64,000 nt of DNA from Diatrype stigma (Eukaryota; Ascomycota; Sordariomycetes; Xylariales; Diatrypaceae), in the NCBI GenBank assembly GCA_022225965.2, contig JAKJXP020000026.1, positions 372,001 to 436,000 of the forward strand, written 5' to 3'. Positions within the stretch are counted from its first letter, which is position 1; each line of letters starts with the position of its first letter. Below the pieces are notes generated by a model. The model saw only the letters and a list, made by a program, of their open reading frames with translations, did not search any database and was not told where the DNA came from. This document shows, piece by piece, positions 46,442-57,598 of this stretch. The position numbers and the translations under genes are program-made.

Positions 46442-49400
46442 TAATTCCTTTTTGGCGTTTTTGTACAGCACACCAGCTAGCAGTGCCGGTTTTTCCCTGT
46501 AACCTTCGTGCTGGGTCCGGGGGGATGGAAGATCGTTACCCTAGACTGCGACTGGTCGAAGGAGGCAGCCGCTTCGGGCTTGACGGGTTTTGGTGGTTAC
46601 CCAGGTCGCCGACCTGAAAATAATTTGTCACCCCCGGAGATCCTGGCTTGGCGTCGGCCTCTACTCCTCTTCGCCAGTCACTTTCGCCAACCAGTCCTGC
46701 TGCCGTCGCCTCCTGCCGCCGTCGCCGCCTGCTGCTGCTGTTACCAGCTCGGCTTTGGCTGGCTGGCTGGCTACCACACCCGCTTGCTATCCCGTCCACG
46801 CGGCTGTCCAGGTAAGCTGAACCCAGGCCGTTCACGAGTCTAACCGCGTAACCCCCGCCCTATCCAGAGCATCTCCCGACAAAGAGGGCGGGCAGACTGC
46901 AAGCACCCGCACACACGCTGGAGGCTGGTCATCCCCCATCGGTACTTGCGGGTGGGTTTCTCTCTGGCTTGGCTTGGTCAGGCCGCTCGTAAGGCCTTAG
47001 CACCGGGAAATAAAAATCCGAACATACGTACATCGTGTACATGTTCATGTAGCATGCTCGCTTTCGTACGTACCGACATACGCGCGCACACACATACGCA
47101 TACATAGTGCGCGCACACGCGCACATGGTACAATACACACACGCACACACTTCGTACACCGCTGGCATTAGGTATCCAACCGGCGGCGCTTATCCGTCGC
47201 TACCGTTGGAACTCTCTTGCCCTATTCAACGCTTCTCTAGAGCAAAGCCAAGCCAAGCCAGACCCGCGCCATTGGGAGCGATTTTTTTCTTCTTCTTTTG
47301 GTCTCTTTCCCAAATAGGAGAATCTCGTGATGCCTCCCTCCCGTCTCCTTATGTATGTGAATACGTAGCCTGAGCCCTACTGTGTGAGCTTCTCCTCGGA
47401 CGCAGAACACTCCCCCAAGGCGATGATGTGATGATGGCCTCCCACGATATATCCGGGCTGCGTACATGCATATCAGAAGCACACACAGTCCCATCACTGA
47501 CGTATGCAGATATGGCTGTATCGTGCATCTCCGTAGTTCGTTGCCTTCTGGTTGCTGTTATCGTGTATACGTAGTTTGTCCCGGCCCGAGAATGAAGCCC
47601 TATCGCGAAGGTAGATATGGGATCCAGTTCAGGGGGTAACAGACAGAAGAAGACGACTTGTTACGGGAGTGGTTGATAAGGGTGGTCCCGTCCCTACTGT
47701 ACGGGTACCTACCCCGGGCAGCCCGGGGGATCTGACAGGCCGCTTGGCGGTGAGGAGTCCGAATGATTGGTGGACATCCCCCACGGCGATCATGAATGAT
47801 GACATGCCGCCAAGTCTCATCAGCATCGCAGCTGTTGCAGGCTGATGACTGAATGCCGACATGTTATGCGTGCAACGCATTTATGTACTCACATATCTTC
47901 CATCTAACTACAAAGCCACCAACACAACCTACCTGCTCTGCTACCTATACAGCTCCTGTTATCCTCGACTTCACATGTCTGCAACCTCTTCTCAAGAGTC
48001 TGCATGCATACTTAGTTATCGGGCAGCAAAGATCTACACACAACCCGACCGGTCCGAACTACATACTTACAAACGACGATTACATATGTAGCCTGATAGC
48101 TTACGGTATTACTTGATGGGCCGGCTCTACATTGAAAGTAAGCAAGCAACCCTCCAACCCTACTGCTACATGCATCTAAGTGGGTGGATCGATGGCGCCT
48201 CTCGCGATGGAAGCTGTCCTTCGGGTCTTGGTCCCTGTCTGGTTTGTTTCCTTGTCCAGTCGCGAGAGCCGTCCGCCGTGTATTATCGCCGATGATGGCG
48301 GATATCCAAAACTGCTAATCAAGGCAGCCGAAAGCCCCCAATTTTGCTGCCGACGAACAGCAGCGCGCTGTCGTCCTCTCCACTTTTGCATGTGATATCG
48401 ACTCTACTTAATCTCGAGGGGAGATTGATAGCGGCCTACTGAGGCGGCCGTCGAGCCTGCGAACCCAGTCGTCGAGGAGCGTCCCGGGTGGAAGATTCGG
48501 GTCGACTACGTAGTTAGCATAAGGCCGTGGGCGATAGCCAAAGCACGCCCGTGAACCTACCGTACTTACTATAACTAGGTAGGTAGCAGTATGGTAGTAT
48601 AGTGCTGGTAGTGGATATGCAGATATTCAGGCATATATAGCACAAAATATAGACATAGACGTTAGCATCTAGCTCTATGTGGTTGCATGCATACATGCGT
48701 GTGATGAGTGTTAGTTTTAGTCCCTATAGTTAACTACAGCCGCAATGAAGGAATAGAGGGAATAGGAAATTATAACTTGGTTTATTATTCATGCTCGTCA
48801 CCAACTTTCAGTCGTGGGGTAACTTACCTTATGATAGTAGTATAAAATAGTATAAAGAGACAGGGTAAAAGGCACAAGTACCTACCCGGCGTAGGACAGA
48901 CACACCCATACGAAGTATCGCAGTATGCAACCATAAGTCATGGAATCCTAGTCATCGGCAACTCGGTTCTTAACTACGACCTACCTAGGTACCTACCTAC
49001 CTATACCTAAATACCGTACGTACACCTTGCCAAATGCATACAGCCTTGATTATCTATGCCTACCGTACATGCCCCTACCTTGCCCACCTACATCACCACT
49101 CACACGCATCAACACCCACCTCCAGCCATACCTACGGTAGGTTAGGTAAGGTCGGCAAGTAGGACTGCACCCAGGTAGGAGTGATAAGATCCTACCTAAT
49201 TAAGCTTGTGTGAATTAATATGTACCTGCATATGTGCATCGCTGTGGGAGAACCCGTCCGGGGAAGGCACACCTGCAAGGTCTCATAGTTGTGGTGATCA
49301 TCATAAGCACTGGTAAAGCCAAGCCGGCTGGCTAAATACCTAGGTCAGTACCTACATACCTCTGCTAATTGTAGTAGGTAATAAACCTTCAGACGTAATT

Positions 49401-49566
49401 CTCTAATTCTCCCCCTATAGGCCTATATGACATCCTCCTACCTATACTACCTCTACCTATTACCACCTCTACACATACGTACATACGTAGCCTTATCCAA
49501 ATTCGCCGATACGCACGCCATTGCGATTATTACCATCAAGATCAACAGCAGCATCATCATCGTCGC

Positions 49567-49592
49567 CACCACCACCACCACCACCACCACCA
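49567..49592 (+). repeat. (CAC)n trinucleotide microsatellite
   Basis: Eight or more uninterrupted ACC/CAC units in non-coding DNA. Confidence 0.9.
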
Positions 49593-50305
49593 TCTGCAGT
49601 CGTCTAGTTGCCATAGTCGCTGCCCCTGTCAGAAACTTAAGTATATCCCAGCTTAACCTGCTGCCCCACCGCCCACAATCCACCAAATTGCAATTACTAC
49701 CTACTTACTACGTAGTACCTTGAGTACCTGGCTAGATAGGTAGGTATTTCATTAGATGGCAACCACAGAGGTCTCCCACGCGCAAAGCCCTCGTGAACTT
49801 TCCGCCCCAGATCATAACAAGTATGTAAGTAGGTAGTTCGGCCAAATAAACTTGGTAGTAAATTTCATCGATCCACCTCCACGCCCCAGGCGGCAACACC
49901 CGCCTGCCGCGCGCCCAGCCCAGGCGTCCCGAGGCGCGAGGCGGGGGGTCGGATCACGACTGACTGGCCCAGAGGAAACCCTCATTTGTTATTACCTACT
50001 TACGTATGTATGTATGTACGTAGGCACATATCCTCGGGGTTCTCATCTCATCATTGAAGATGCTTATCATTTTCATTTTCAACTTCTACGTCCGAAGTAG
50101 GTACTCTAGTCTAACAGCGCCCCGTCTAAACCTGGACCGCCCCCTCCCCCCCAACCAAATGCGCCTTCTATCATGACGACGTAGTGTGTGTGTAATAATC
50201 GTTCATGGCGGGTTCCGTCAAGCCGGCTCCCCCACCACCTCCATCTTGATTGATCACCCCCCTCTGCTAAGACGGAGAACGATGATGCCGAACCCGAGAA
50301 AGAAA

Positions 50306-50322
50306 GATAGATAGATAGATAG
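50306..50322 (+). repeat. (GATA)n microsatellite
   Basis: Four consecutive GATA units within the gene-poor stretch. Confidence 0.85.
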
Positions 50323-51004
50323 CAGCACAAAAAGCCGGAAACCAGGAAAGCAAGAATTAGAATCAAGAATCAAGAAAAAGAGTATAAGAAAATCAAGCCT
50401 ATGTCGTACAGGTACTGCCCTCGTACCTCGCGCTGTCTGCGACCATCCCACAGTTCAATTTCCCCATACGAGGCCATGTGCGATGTGAGAGAGGGAGGGA
50501 GAATTCCGGTGAGTGAGAGTCGAGCGCAGGCAGCCCGATCTGGCTGCTTGCTCGCCCATTCGCCCGTTTCGTTCATTCAGTCCCTCTGTGGTCATCTGAG
50601 ACAGTATTGGTTTCTTTCTCTCTCTCTCTCTGTCCCTCTCCCTCTTGCCTTTCCCTCTGGCCCCCTCCCGCCCCACCACTCTTGCCCATCTCATCGCCGT
50701 TCATTCAGGTGCATGGAGGGTTGCATCTACCGTATGTGACCAGTCCGTGTCTCTCTGTCTGTCTCTCGTCACATCGCATTACCCGTACCCACCTGGTTAG
50801 ACTAAGCTAGGCAGGTGGCAAGGCAGGCCAGGTTGGTTTGTGAGCTGTAGGCAAAATGTAGATCGATAGTCAGATACCTGCGTAGTCTGGGCCTTTGTAC
50901 CTAGGCAGGTAGACAGATACCTTCGAAGCGCTGGCCTTGCTCTGCGTCACGTCGCATAGCATGGGAGGGGGGGGCATACCATAGCGATACCATGGCCGCG
51001 ACCC

Positions 51005-52055
51005 TCATGAGGATGTCACAAGGGCGTCCGAAATCTGCAGCGTCACGACTGACCTCCCCCTCCCAGCAGCGCCGCCTGCCTGTGCGCCGTCGCATCCGAC
51101 CACCCTCACAGACCGCAGGTCGCGCACCACCCAGTCGGGGCCTGCCGCGACGACCTGCTCGGCGGTGTGGCTCGTGACGAGACCGAGGACCCGGCAGCCG
51201 GCCGCCTTGCCGGCTCGGATGCCGGCCGGGCTGTCTTCGAGGACGAGGATCTCACCCTTTCCCTTCCCTTCTCCTCCTTCTCCTTTCTCGCCTTCACTAC
51301 TGCTGTGGCCGTAGAGTCCCAGCCGCGAGCGCCCCAGGTTATAGCACGTCGGGTCCGGCTTGCCGTTCTCCACCGACTCGGCCGTCACAAGGACCTTCGG
51401 GTGCGGCAGCGCCAGCCGGTCGAGCCATCCGTTGACCAGCGGCTCTGTGCCCGACGTCACGATGGCCCAGGGCGCGCCCGCTGCGATCAGCGCGTCGAGC
51501 AGCGCCCGCGCGCCGGGGATCTCGACGGCGTCGTCGCCGTGCAGCTTCGGCAGGAGCCCTTCCATGTATCTGACATCTGCAGGGTGAAAAGTACTTGTCT
51601 TAGAGCATTGTTCTTCTTTTTCTTCTTTCCCCTCTCGAGGTAAGGGATAGGTAGGAAAGCGGGTAGGGAGAGGAAGGGGGGAGAAAGGGAGAAGAAAGGG
51701 GGCATAGGCAGGGCGAGGGGGCGGGCGGAACCTATCCGTCACCCCCTATATATACAATAGCAGGGACTCACATTCCCAGTTCGCCTTCTCAGGGGCAAGC
51801 ACTTTCAACATGTCGATACTCCTGCGGCCGTGGGATGTCCGTAAGATCACCTCAGGGTCCACGCCAATCTCCTCTCCTATCCTGTATATTCCCTATCATG
51901 TGAGCACTCGGAGCCTAGATCAATAGTGGCTGTACGGCAGGAACCCACGTGTGCCAATGCTTGACGACGGCATTCGTCGAGTCTATTATGGTTCCGTCCA
52001 TATCGAACAGGAACCCGCCGAATTCGAGCGTTTGCGGGGGCGCGGTGTAAGACAT
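51005..52055 (-). CDS. HAD-superfamily phosphatase (glycerol-1-phosphatase / GPP-like)
   Basis: This is a cytosolic sugar- or polyol-phosphate phosphatase of the haloacid dehalogenase superfamily, closest in motif layout to yeast Gpp1/Gpp2 and DOG proteins. The three exons are 52055-51949, 51881-51772 and 51576-51005 (789 nt in frame, 262 aa). HAD motif I is FLFDMDGTIIDS (nucleophile D18, acid D20), motif II is IVTSGT, motif III is the Lys in NGKPDP, and motif IV is VLEDSPAG. A helical cap lies between motifs I and II (GVDPEVILRTSHGRRS). An acidic/Gly/Lys low-complexity insert sits between motifs III and IV. The C-terminus (WVVRDLRSVRVVG, ISDALV) matches the family end. The third nucleotide of the split Thr codon fixes the first acceptor at 51881. 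It diverges from NUG1 with an 816-bp gap. Substrate is not predictable from this. Confidence 0.88.
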
Positions 52056-52871
52056 TTTAGTGGTAATGATATCTAAGTAAGTCTGATTGTCGGTGCTGCG
52101 AATGCGACGAAAGAAGTGACAATACTAAGTAAGAAAGAAGTCCAAGTAAAATGTCTGGGTGAGGCAATAATCAGAGACAGCCAAGTCGAGAAGAATATTC
52201 GTCTATTTGTCTAATGCCCGAAGTCAAATCAAGAGCGCAGACGTTGTTTTAAGTTTCATGTACGTTATCATGCAAATGTATCTCTTAGCTAGACGTTCTC
52301 GGACGTTATAAAAATAACTCGCATCCTAGAAGCAGATCCGACAAGAGATCTCTGGTTCCGCCGGCGCTGTTGGCCTATTTAGGGAACTCCGCCGTGGGAC
52401 GGTCCATGAGGCCATCGTGGCAGCGTCGTGGCGCCGGCGGCGGCCGAACCGTCCCTGTGGGCTTCTGGCTGCCCCGATAAAAGCTCCACTGGTAGGCTGG
52501 CTGGCAGCTACTATCGTGCCGAAGGGTTTTTTTCAGGGCCCCTGTGCCCCTGGGCCCCCAGCGCCCTCCCTTCCTGACCTTGCCCTTGCCTACGGCCTTA
52601 TCGGCGTTGCTAAGCGCTTCCAGTTAGCAAACCGCGGGGCAATAGAGTGGGGGGGGGGGACTTCTTTTGGGCTCCATTTTAGCCTCTTAGCGCTCTAGAT
52701 AACAGTTTTTAGCGGGGCATACGGGGCGGTGAATTATGGCACAACTGGAATTTTTGTGAATCGCAAGCAAAGTTTCGTAGGTGCATTGGAGGAGCGCAAG
52801 CAGCGTGAAAATAGGCCGGGCCTTCCTTCAAGCAACTTCACAATCGCATTGAATTTTGCCAGTCAGTCACC
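52056..52871. other. Divergent intergenic region, HAD phosphatase / NUG1
   Basis: An 816-bp shared upstream region. It includes a G-homopolymer run near 52650. No other element is recognisable. Confidence 0.55.
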
Positions 52872-54646
52872 ATGGCTAGCAATATCACAAAACCCAAGAG
52901 TACGTTTATAGCTTCCTCTTTCGGAGATGCGCTATCAAGCTGGTCCATTACTGACTTCAAATCTCCCAATCTGCAGAGCCCAAGTCGAAACGGCAGCCCG
53001 TCCGGTTACGGCATAAAATCGAGAAGGCCTCGGCCGCAAAGCAGCGCAAGGCCAGAAAGGAAGCCAAGAAGAACCCGCAATGGAAGTCCAAGTTGAAGAA
53101 GGACCCGGGTATCCCCAATTTGTTCCCCTATAAGGAGAAGATCCTCCACGAGATCGAGGAGGGCCGGAGGAGGAAGCAGGAGGAGCAGCAGCGCCGGAGG
53201 GAGCTAGCCCGGGCTGCGAAGACCGGCGATGCGTCTGCGAAGGACGAGAACGACAACGACGACGAGCTGGCTGAAGGTGCTGAGGACTCTGAGTTTGATG
53301 GTATGAGCGGCGATGACGCAATGGATGAGGATGATGTCGACGAATCGAATCCCATGGCCGCTCTTATCGCGTCCGCTAGAGCAGCGGCTGAGAAGTACGA
53401 TCGCGAACTGCAGAGCGGCGATGACTTCGACGATGATGACGCATCATCAGACGACGGCATGGACGAAGAGGGAGGAGGCGCAGAACTACCTGGCACGGGG
53501 TCGTCGAGGAAAGCCTACGACAAGGTGTTCAAGCAGGTCGTCGACCAAGCCGACGTCGTGCTCTACGTTCTCGACGCGCGCGATCCCGAGGGCACCCGGT
53601 CGAGGGAAGTCGAGCGCATGGTCATGGCCGCCGCGAGCGGTGGGAAGCGACTAATCCTGATCCTGAACAAGGTCGACCTGGTCCCGTCCCCGGTCCTCAA
53701 GGGCTGGCTGACCCATCTGCGGCGGTACTTCCCCACCCTGCCCCTGCGCGCGTCGGGCTCCGCCCCGAACGCGCACACCTTCAACCACCGCGACCTCACG
53801 GTCCAGAGCTCGTCTGCCGCCCTCTTCAAGTCGCTCAAGTCCTTCGCCGCCTCGAAGCAGCTCAAGCGCGCCATCTCCGTCGGCGTCATCGGGTACCCCA
53901 ACGTCGGAAAGTCGTCCGTCATCAACGCGCTCCTCTCGCGGCTAGGGGGTCGCGGGGGCGCCTCCGCCTGCCCCGCCGGCGCCGAGGCCGGCGTCACCAC
54001 GAGCATCCGGGCCGTCAAGATCGACAAGCAGCTGACGCTCCTCGACTCCCCCGGCATCGTATTCCCCTCATCCACACCCGCCAGCAACGAAGCCGCCACC
54101 TCGTCCTCGTCAGCGGCGAAGAACAGCAGCAAGAGCAAGAAGAGCGCTGTCGAGGCGCACGCGCACCTCGTGCTGCTGAACGCCATCCCGCCGCGGCAGA
54201 TCGACGACCCGATCCCGGCCGTCTCGCTGCTGCTCCGGCGCTTGTCGACCTCGCCCGACCTGATCCAGAAGCTCATGGACGTCTACGACCTGCCGCCCCT
54301 GGTGACGGCCGCCAACGGCGACCCCACCACCGACTTCCTCGTCCAGGTGGCCCGCAAGCGCGGCCGCCTCGGCCGCGGCGGCGTCCCCAACCTGATAGCC
54401 GCCGCCATGACCGTCATCACCGACTGGCGCGACGGCCGCATCCAGGGCTGGGTCGACGCCCCCGTCCTGGCTGTGGCCCTCGACAGCGCGGCTGCGGCTA
54501 CGGCGGCAGCCCAGACCAACGGTGCCGGTGCCCTGCCCGACCAGAAGCAGGTCGTGACGGAGTGGGCTAAGGAGTTCAAGCTCGAGGGCTTGTGGGGTGA
54601 CGATGGGGGCGAAGATGCCCAGGTGGACGACGTGATGGAGCAGTAG
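52872..54646 (+). CDS. nug1: Nucleolar GTPase NUG1 (nucleostemin family)
   Basis: NUG1 is a circularly permuted GTPase required for maturation and export of 60S ribosomal subunits. A 28-nt first exon (52872-52899) encodes MASNITKPK and a 77-bp intron leads to exon 2 (52977-54646); 1698 nt in frame, 565 aa. The basic N-terminal GNL3/Grn1 domain (KPKSKRQPVRLRHKIEKAS, later KDPGIPNLFPYKEK) binds pre-ribosomes in the family. GTPase motifs occur in the permuted order expected: DARDP at about 209, G4 NKVD at 240-243, G1 GYPNVGKSS at 315-323, G3 DSPG at 366-369. Between the N-terminal domain and the GTPase fold is an Asp/Glu-rich insert (about 95-175). All catalytic motifs are intact. The short first exon is supported because it gives an in-frame Met with the conserved KPK junction. 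Confidence 0.95.
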
Positions 54647-55671
54647 CTAGGTGGTGTCGCGGTAAAGGGGAGGTGAACTCGAGCGAAGCGAAATGAGGGT
54701 TGCTTATGACGATAGACATTGTTATTTTTTGCTCCTTCATTCATTGACTTTCCCCTCCCTTCCTCTGCAGGTCTTCGATTCTGCCCTTTCTTTTTGGTCT
54801 GCTTGTTTGGGAGGGCGGGAGTTATGGGATCTTTTCATTCTTTCGCAAAAAAACATGGACGGCGTATCAAGGAGATGAATCGGTCATTCAGTAGATAAGT
54901 AGGTACCCAGTTAGATAGGTACATAGCCAGTCCGTCGATCCGTGTAAAGCCTCTCTGAGTATCTACTCAGCTAGCATTACTTCAAGATAAAATCGCGAAG
55001 CGCATGCAACGCTTTGACTACCTACGTACATGCCTCGTTTAATCTGCCTGCCCGCCTGTCTGTCTCTATCTGCTTGCCTTATAGGTCCCGTCGAAAGGTA
55101 AATGAAGAATAGAGAATGCTAGCTAGCCAGCGCGAGTCCGGGATCTCGGAAGTGAATGAGTACCTAGTCTCTCGTGGCTACCAAGCCTGTTACTCGGTCG
55201 CGCATCAACCATGTATACACAACAAGTTCGCATTGTAACAAGAGCGAATTGGATAACGTTAGGTCATATTTCAAGTGTCTTTCTGAGTATTATTTCTACG
55301 TATGAACACCAAACGCCCCTACCTACGAACAACTCCAATGACAGACAGAAACAGAAAGTAGTTCTATGCATCATGTGTACTTAGACTAGACAGGCGAGAA
55401 AAACTCTCTCAGATGTTACTAAATAAGTTGATACCTATCCTCTCCAAGCCCCAACCAAGCAAGCCCTTTATTTTCTGGGCATCAGAAGTGAGTAGATGGT
55501 AGAGGAAAGCCGAGGGTGGTGAACCCCGCAGCAGAGGACAGACCAGTCGACAAACAACTATTTACTGCTTGCTGCACGCTCTTATTTTCCAGTGCATGGG
55601 CAAAAGACACATATGTCCACCAAAAGACACATATGTCCACCAGATAAAGGAAGATCAACTCAATGAAAAAA
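54647..55671. other. Intergenic region, NUG1 / tRNA-Asp
   Basis: About 1 kb of 3' flank. It holds a pyrimidine-rich stretch at 54725-54800, TAGGTA words at about 54895-54925 and a 20-bp tandem duplication at 55601-55640. No gene is supported. Confidence 0.5.
55601..55640. repeat. Exact 20-bp tandem duplication
   Basis: CAAAAGACACATATGTCCAC occurs twice head to tail without any difference, shortly downstream of the tRNA-Asp 3' end (minus strand). Each unit contains the palindrome ACATATGT. Confidence 0.95.
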
Positions 55672-55672
55672 G

Positions 55673-55681
55673 AAAAAAAAA
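55673..55681 (-). terminator. RNA polymerase III terminator of tRNA-Asp
   Basis: A run of nine T on the minus strand lies 15 bases past the tRNA 3' end, followed by a second six-T run. Confidence 0.75.
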
Positions 55682-55695
55682 CACAAAATATAATG

Positions 55696-55789
55696 CTCTT
55701 TCTCGGGGAATCGAACCCCGGCCACCTGCGAATTGCAGCAATTTGTTAATTGTGACAAGCAGGTATCCTGACCACTAGACCAAGAAAGA
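55696..55789 (-). tRNA. tRNA-Asp (anticodon GUC) with a 22-nt intron
   Basis: Read on the minus strand, the acceptor stem TCTTTCT (55789-55783) pairs with AGAAAGA (55703-55697). The D arm contains the A-box TGGTCTAGTGG. The anticodon stem CCTGC/GCAGG encloses loop TTGTCA+C with anticodon GTC. The T arm is CGGGG-TTCGATT-CCCCG with the B-box GGTTCGATTCC. An intron of 22 nt (CAATTAACAAATTGCTGCAATT) sits after position 37, the standard eukaryotic site. The 3' CCA is not encoded, as normal in eukaryotes. Removing the intron gives a 72-nt tRNA with full cloverleaf pairing. Confidence 0.95.
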
Positions 55790-57170
55790 GATGATTGAGC
55801 TGTTTGATGACTCAATGGAGAAACAGTCTGTAATCAGGTCTGATATTACCCTATCTGCCTATCTCGGGAAAACTGTGGTAGAATACCTAGCTAGGTACCT
55901 AGTGCTTAGGTAGAGTGGGGATTTCCAACATTGAAGGTGCAGGTGCTGCTGACCTACCGTGGAATCTGTCTAGCAGGGGCTTCCGTTCCGCTTTTAAGAC
56001 CGGCCCGCCCTTTTCGTCCGTTAGCTGCGGGCCGGCTTAAGGGAGACCTCGGGAATGACCGACTACCTCCCAAGGTGCCTACAAACCATATAATTCAACC
56101 CGATAATAACTTGCACAGAAGATTTGCCTTATGTGGGTGAGGATGGTAGTCCTGAGATGAACTCTGTCTCAGAAGACATGTTCTAAGTAACGACGTAACG
56201 TAGTTAGTTCACCTGCCGGTAGAATCCTTTAACTCACCCCCTGAAGCGTTCGACAAGATTCATGATCGAAACAAAGGCCCTTTCGATCTGTCGGTACTTT
56301 AGATCCAGGTACCACATGAGATGCTGCGTATCGTATTTGATGTTCTATTGAAGCAGTCATGATGTCGCGTATCACAAGCTCCATCCCCTCCCTCTATCCT
56401 CTATCTATCCTATCCACCCCTCAAGCTTCCTATATCTAAGTTTAAAGGACTTTTAATGGATTTCTAGATGAGGGGATATTAAAACTTAGACTTGCTATCA
56501 CGGCTATTCGCCGAGGTGGGTAGGAAGTTCTCTTCGAATGAGTATCACCTCTCTTCCAACACAAGCTCCCCTTTAGTGGCACCCCGTCCTACGTGGACCT
56601 CCAATGCTCAATAAGTAAGATGTATTAAGTTCCAAAGCACCATAAAGTTTGCCTTGAGCGACATTAATCACGGTATCCGTGAGTTATCACGCTCAAGGAT
56701 CCGATTCGTAATGATTTGGATCGATACCTAGCTTCGTTGCTGGTTGTGTTCATTGCCCACCAGGATCCATGTGTTCCCCTTGATCAACCTCTACCTCTTA
56801 CAGTGTGGCACCCAATCGCTCACCTAGCATGTTTTTGTACGGATATCCGTGTATCGACTACATCGGCTCAACCCGACTCTCATTCATGGGCATGAATCGT
56901 AGATGCCTTCCACATTCCGATCCTCCGCCTGTATCCTCCACCTGTGTTGTGGACACGCTCGCCATGCTCTTCCAATATCTCATTATAAGGACCTGAAAGT
57001 CTCGGAAGAGCTGAGGTTTCTTGCTGATACGTTAAATAGTGCTCATTTTGTATCCCCTCGCCCACGTTCTGGGCGATTACTGCGCAACCTACAGTACCAG
57101 CCCCGTTTCCTCGCTGTTCACATGAAAAAGGGGGGTTCGCTACTGCTAACATGCCTCGTGCCAGAGAAAG
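55790..57170. other. Intergenic region right of tRNA-Asp
   Basis: No supported gene; it holds a strong GC-rich hairpin (55994-56040), a TACCTAGCTAGGTACC-type palindrome near 55886, and otherwise mixed DNA. Frames at 56805-56996 and 56903-57178 show no motif. Confidence 0.45.
55994..56040. repeat. GC-rich hairpin, about 14-bp stem
   Basis: TTAAGACCGGCCCGC (55994-56008) pairs with GCGGGCCGGCTTAA (56027-56040), leaving one bulged A and an 18-base loop. No T-run follows. It could be an old transposon end or a chance palindrome. Confidence 0.6.
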
Positions 57171-57189
57171 ATTCTTAACCATAAGGGAC

Positions 57190-57598
57190 ATCAACCTCGC
57201 CGCCGCCGACCGGCGAACCGGTACTTCCTCGCGACGGCGTTCGGGGATATCGACCGGGCGTCCTGGAGATGCGGCGAAGTGGGCAAGATCAAGGGGCAAC
57301 GCGTGGCCGGAGCAGCCGCGTTTGCCGTCGCGCGAGGCACGTACGTCTACTTCCACATCGACACGGCCACGGGCCCGCAGGCCAAGGCCAAGACCGGGAT
57401 GAAAGGGCGGCATACCCTGAAGAGGATCTGGGCCCGCTACTACGGAGACCTGGGCACAACGTCATATGTTACTGGATCGTTCTCAACAACGATGTCAGGG
57501 CGGCTATGGAAAGCGCCTCTAGAGCCTACCAGTTGGGCTGGCAGGTAGACGGCATCTTCGGAGTCTGGCTTAGCCTATATGCTCTTACTTATGTATGA
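57190..57598 (+). pseudogene. Probable decayed coding fragment with frameshift, family unknown
   Basis: A GC-rich island of about 400 bp has coding-like codons in one plus frame (YFLATAFGDIDRASW, then AFAVARGTYVYFHIDTATG and RIWARYYGDLGTT), most ending in G or C. At about 57463 the coding character moves to the next frame (VICYWIVLNNDVRAAMESASRAYQLGW) and ends at TGA 57596-57598. A single lost base near GGCACAAC would explain this. No family recognised. An alternative is a small gene with an intron I cannot place. Confidence 0.35.

Larger units (their letters stand above)
44251..51004. other. Gene-poor region, part 3
   Basis: No supported gene lies here. It holds several low-complexity tracts listed separately, alternating CG (about 45420-45430), CA/TG-rich DNA near 47080-47150, TACC/TAGG arrays (48980-49010, 49360-49380, 49690-49745), and pyrimidine tracts (45870-45905, 50608-50660). 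A 172-codon frame at 44642-45160 has no recognisable motif and I do not call it. Confidence 0.45.

Noticed and set aside
55601..55640. CRISPR-like direct repeat
   Set aside because: Two abutting copies without spacers in a eukaryotic genome; it is a simple tandem duplication.
56880..57413. 177-codon minus-strand ORF
   Set aside because: Overlaps the GC-rich relict; the plus-strand frame shows the better codon pattern and the minus frame shows no family motif.
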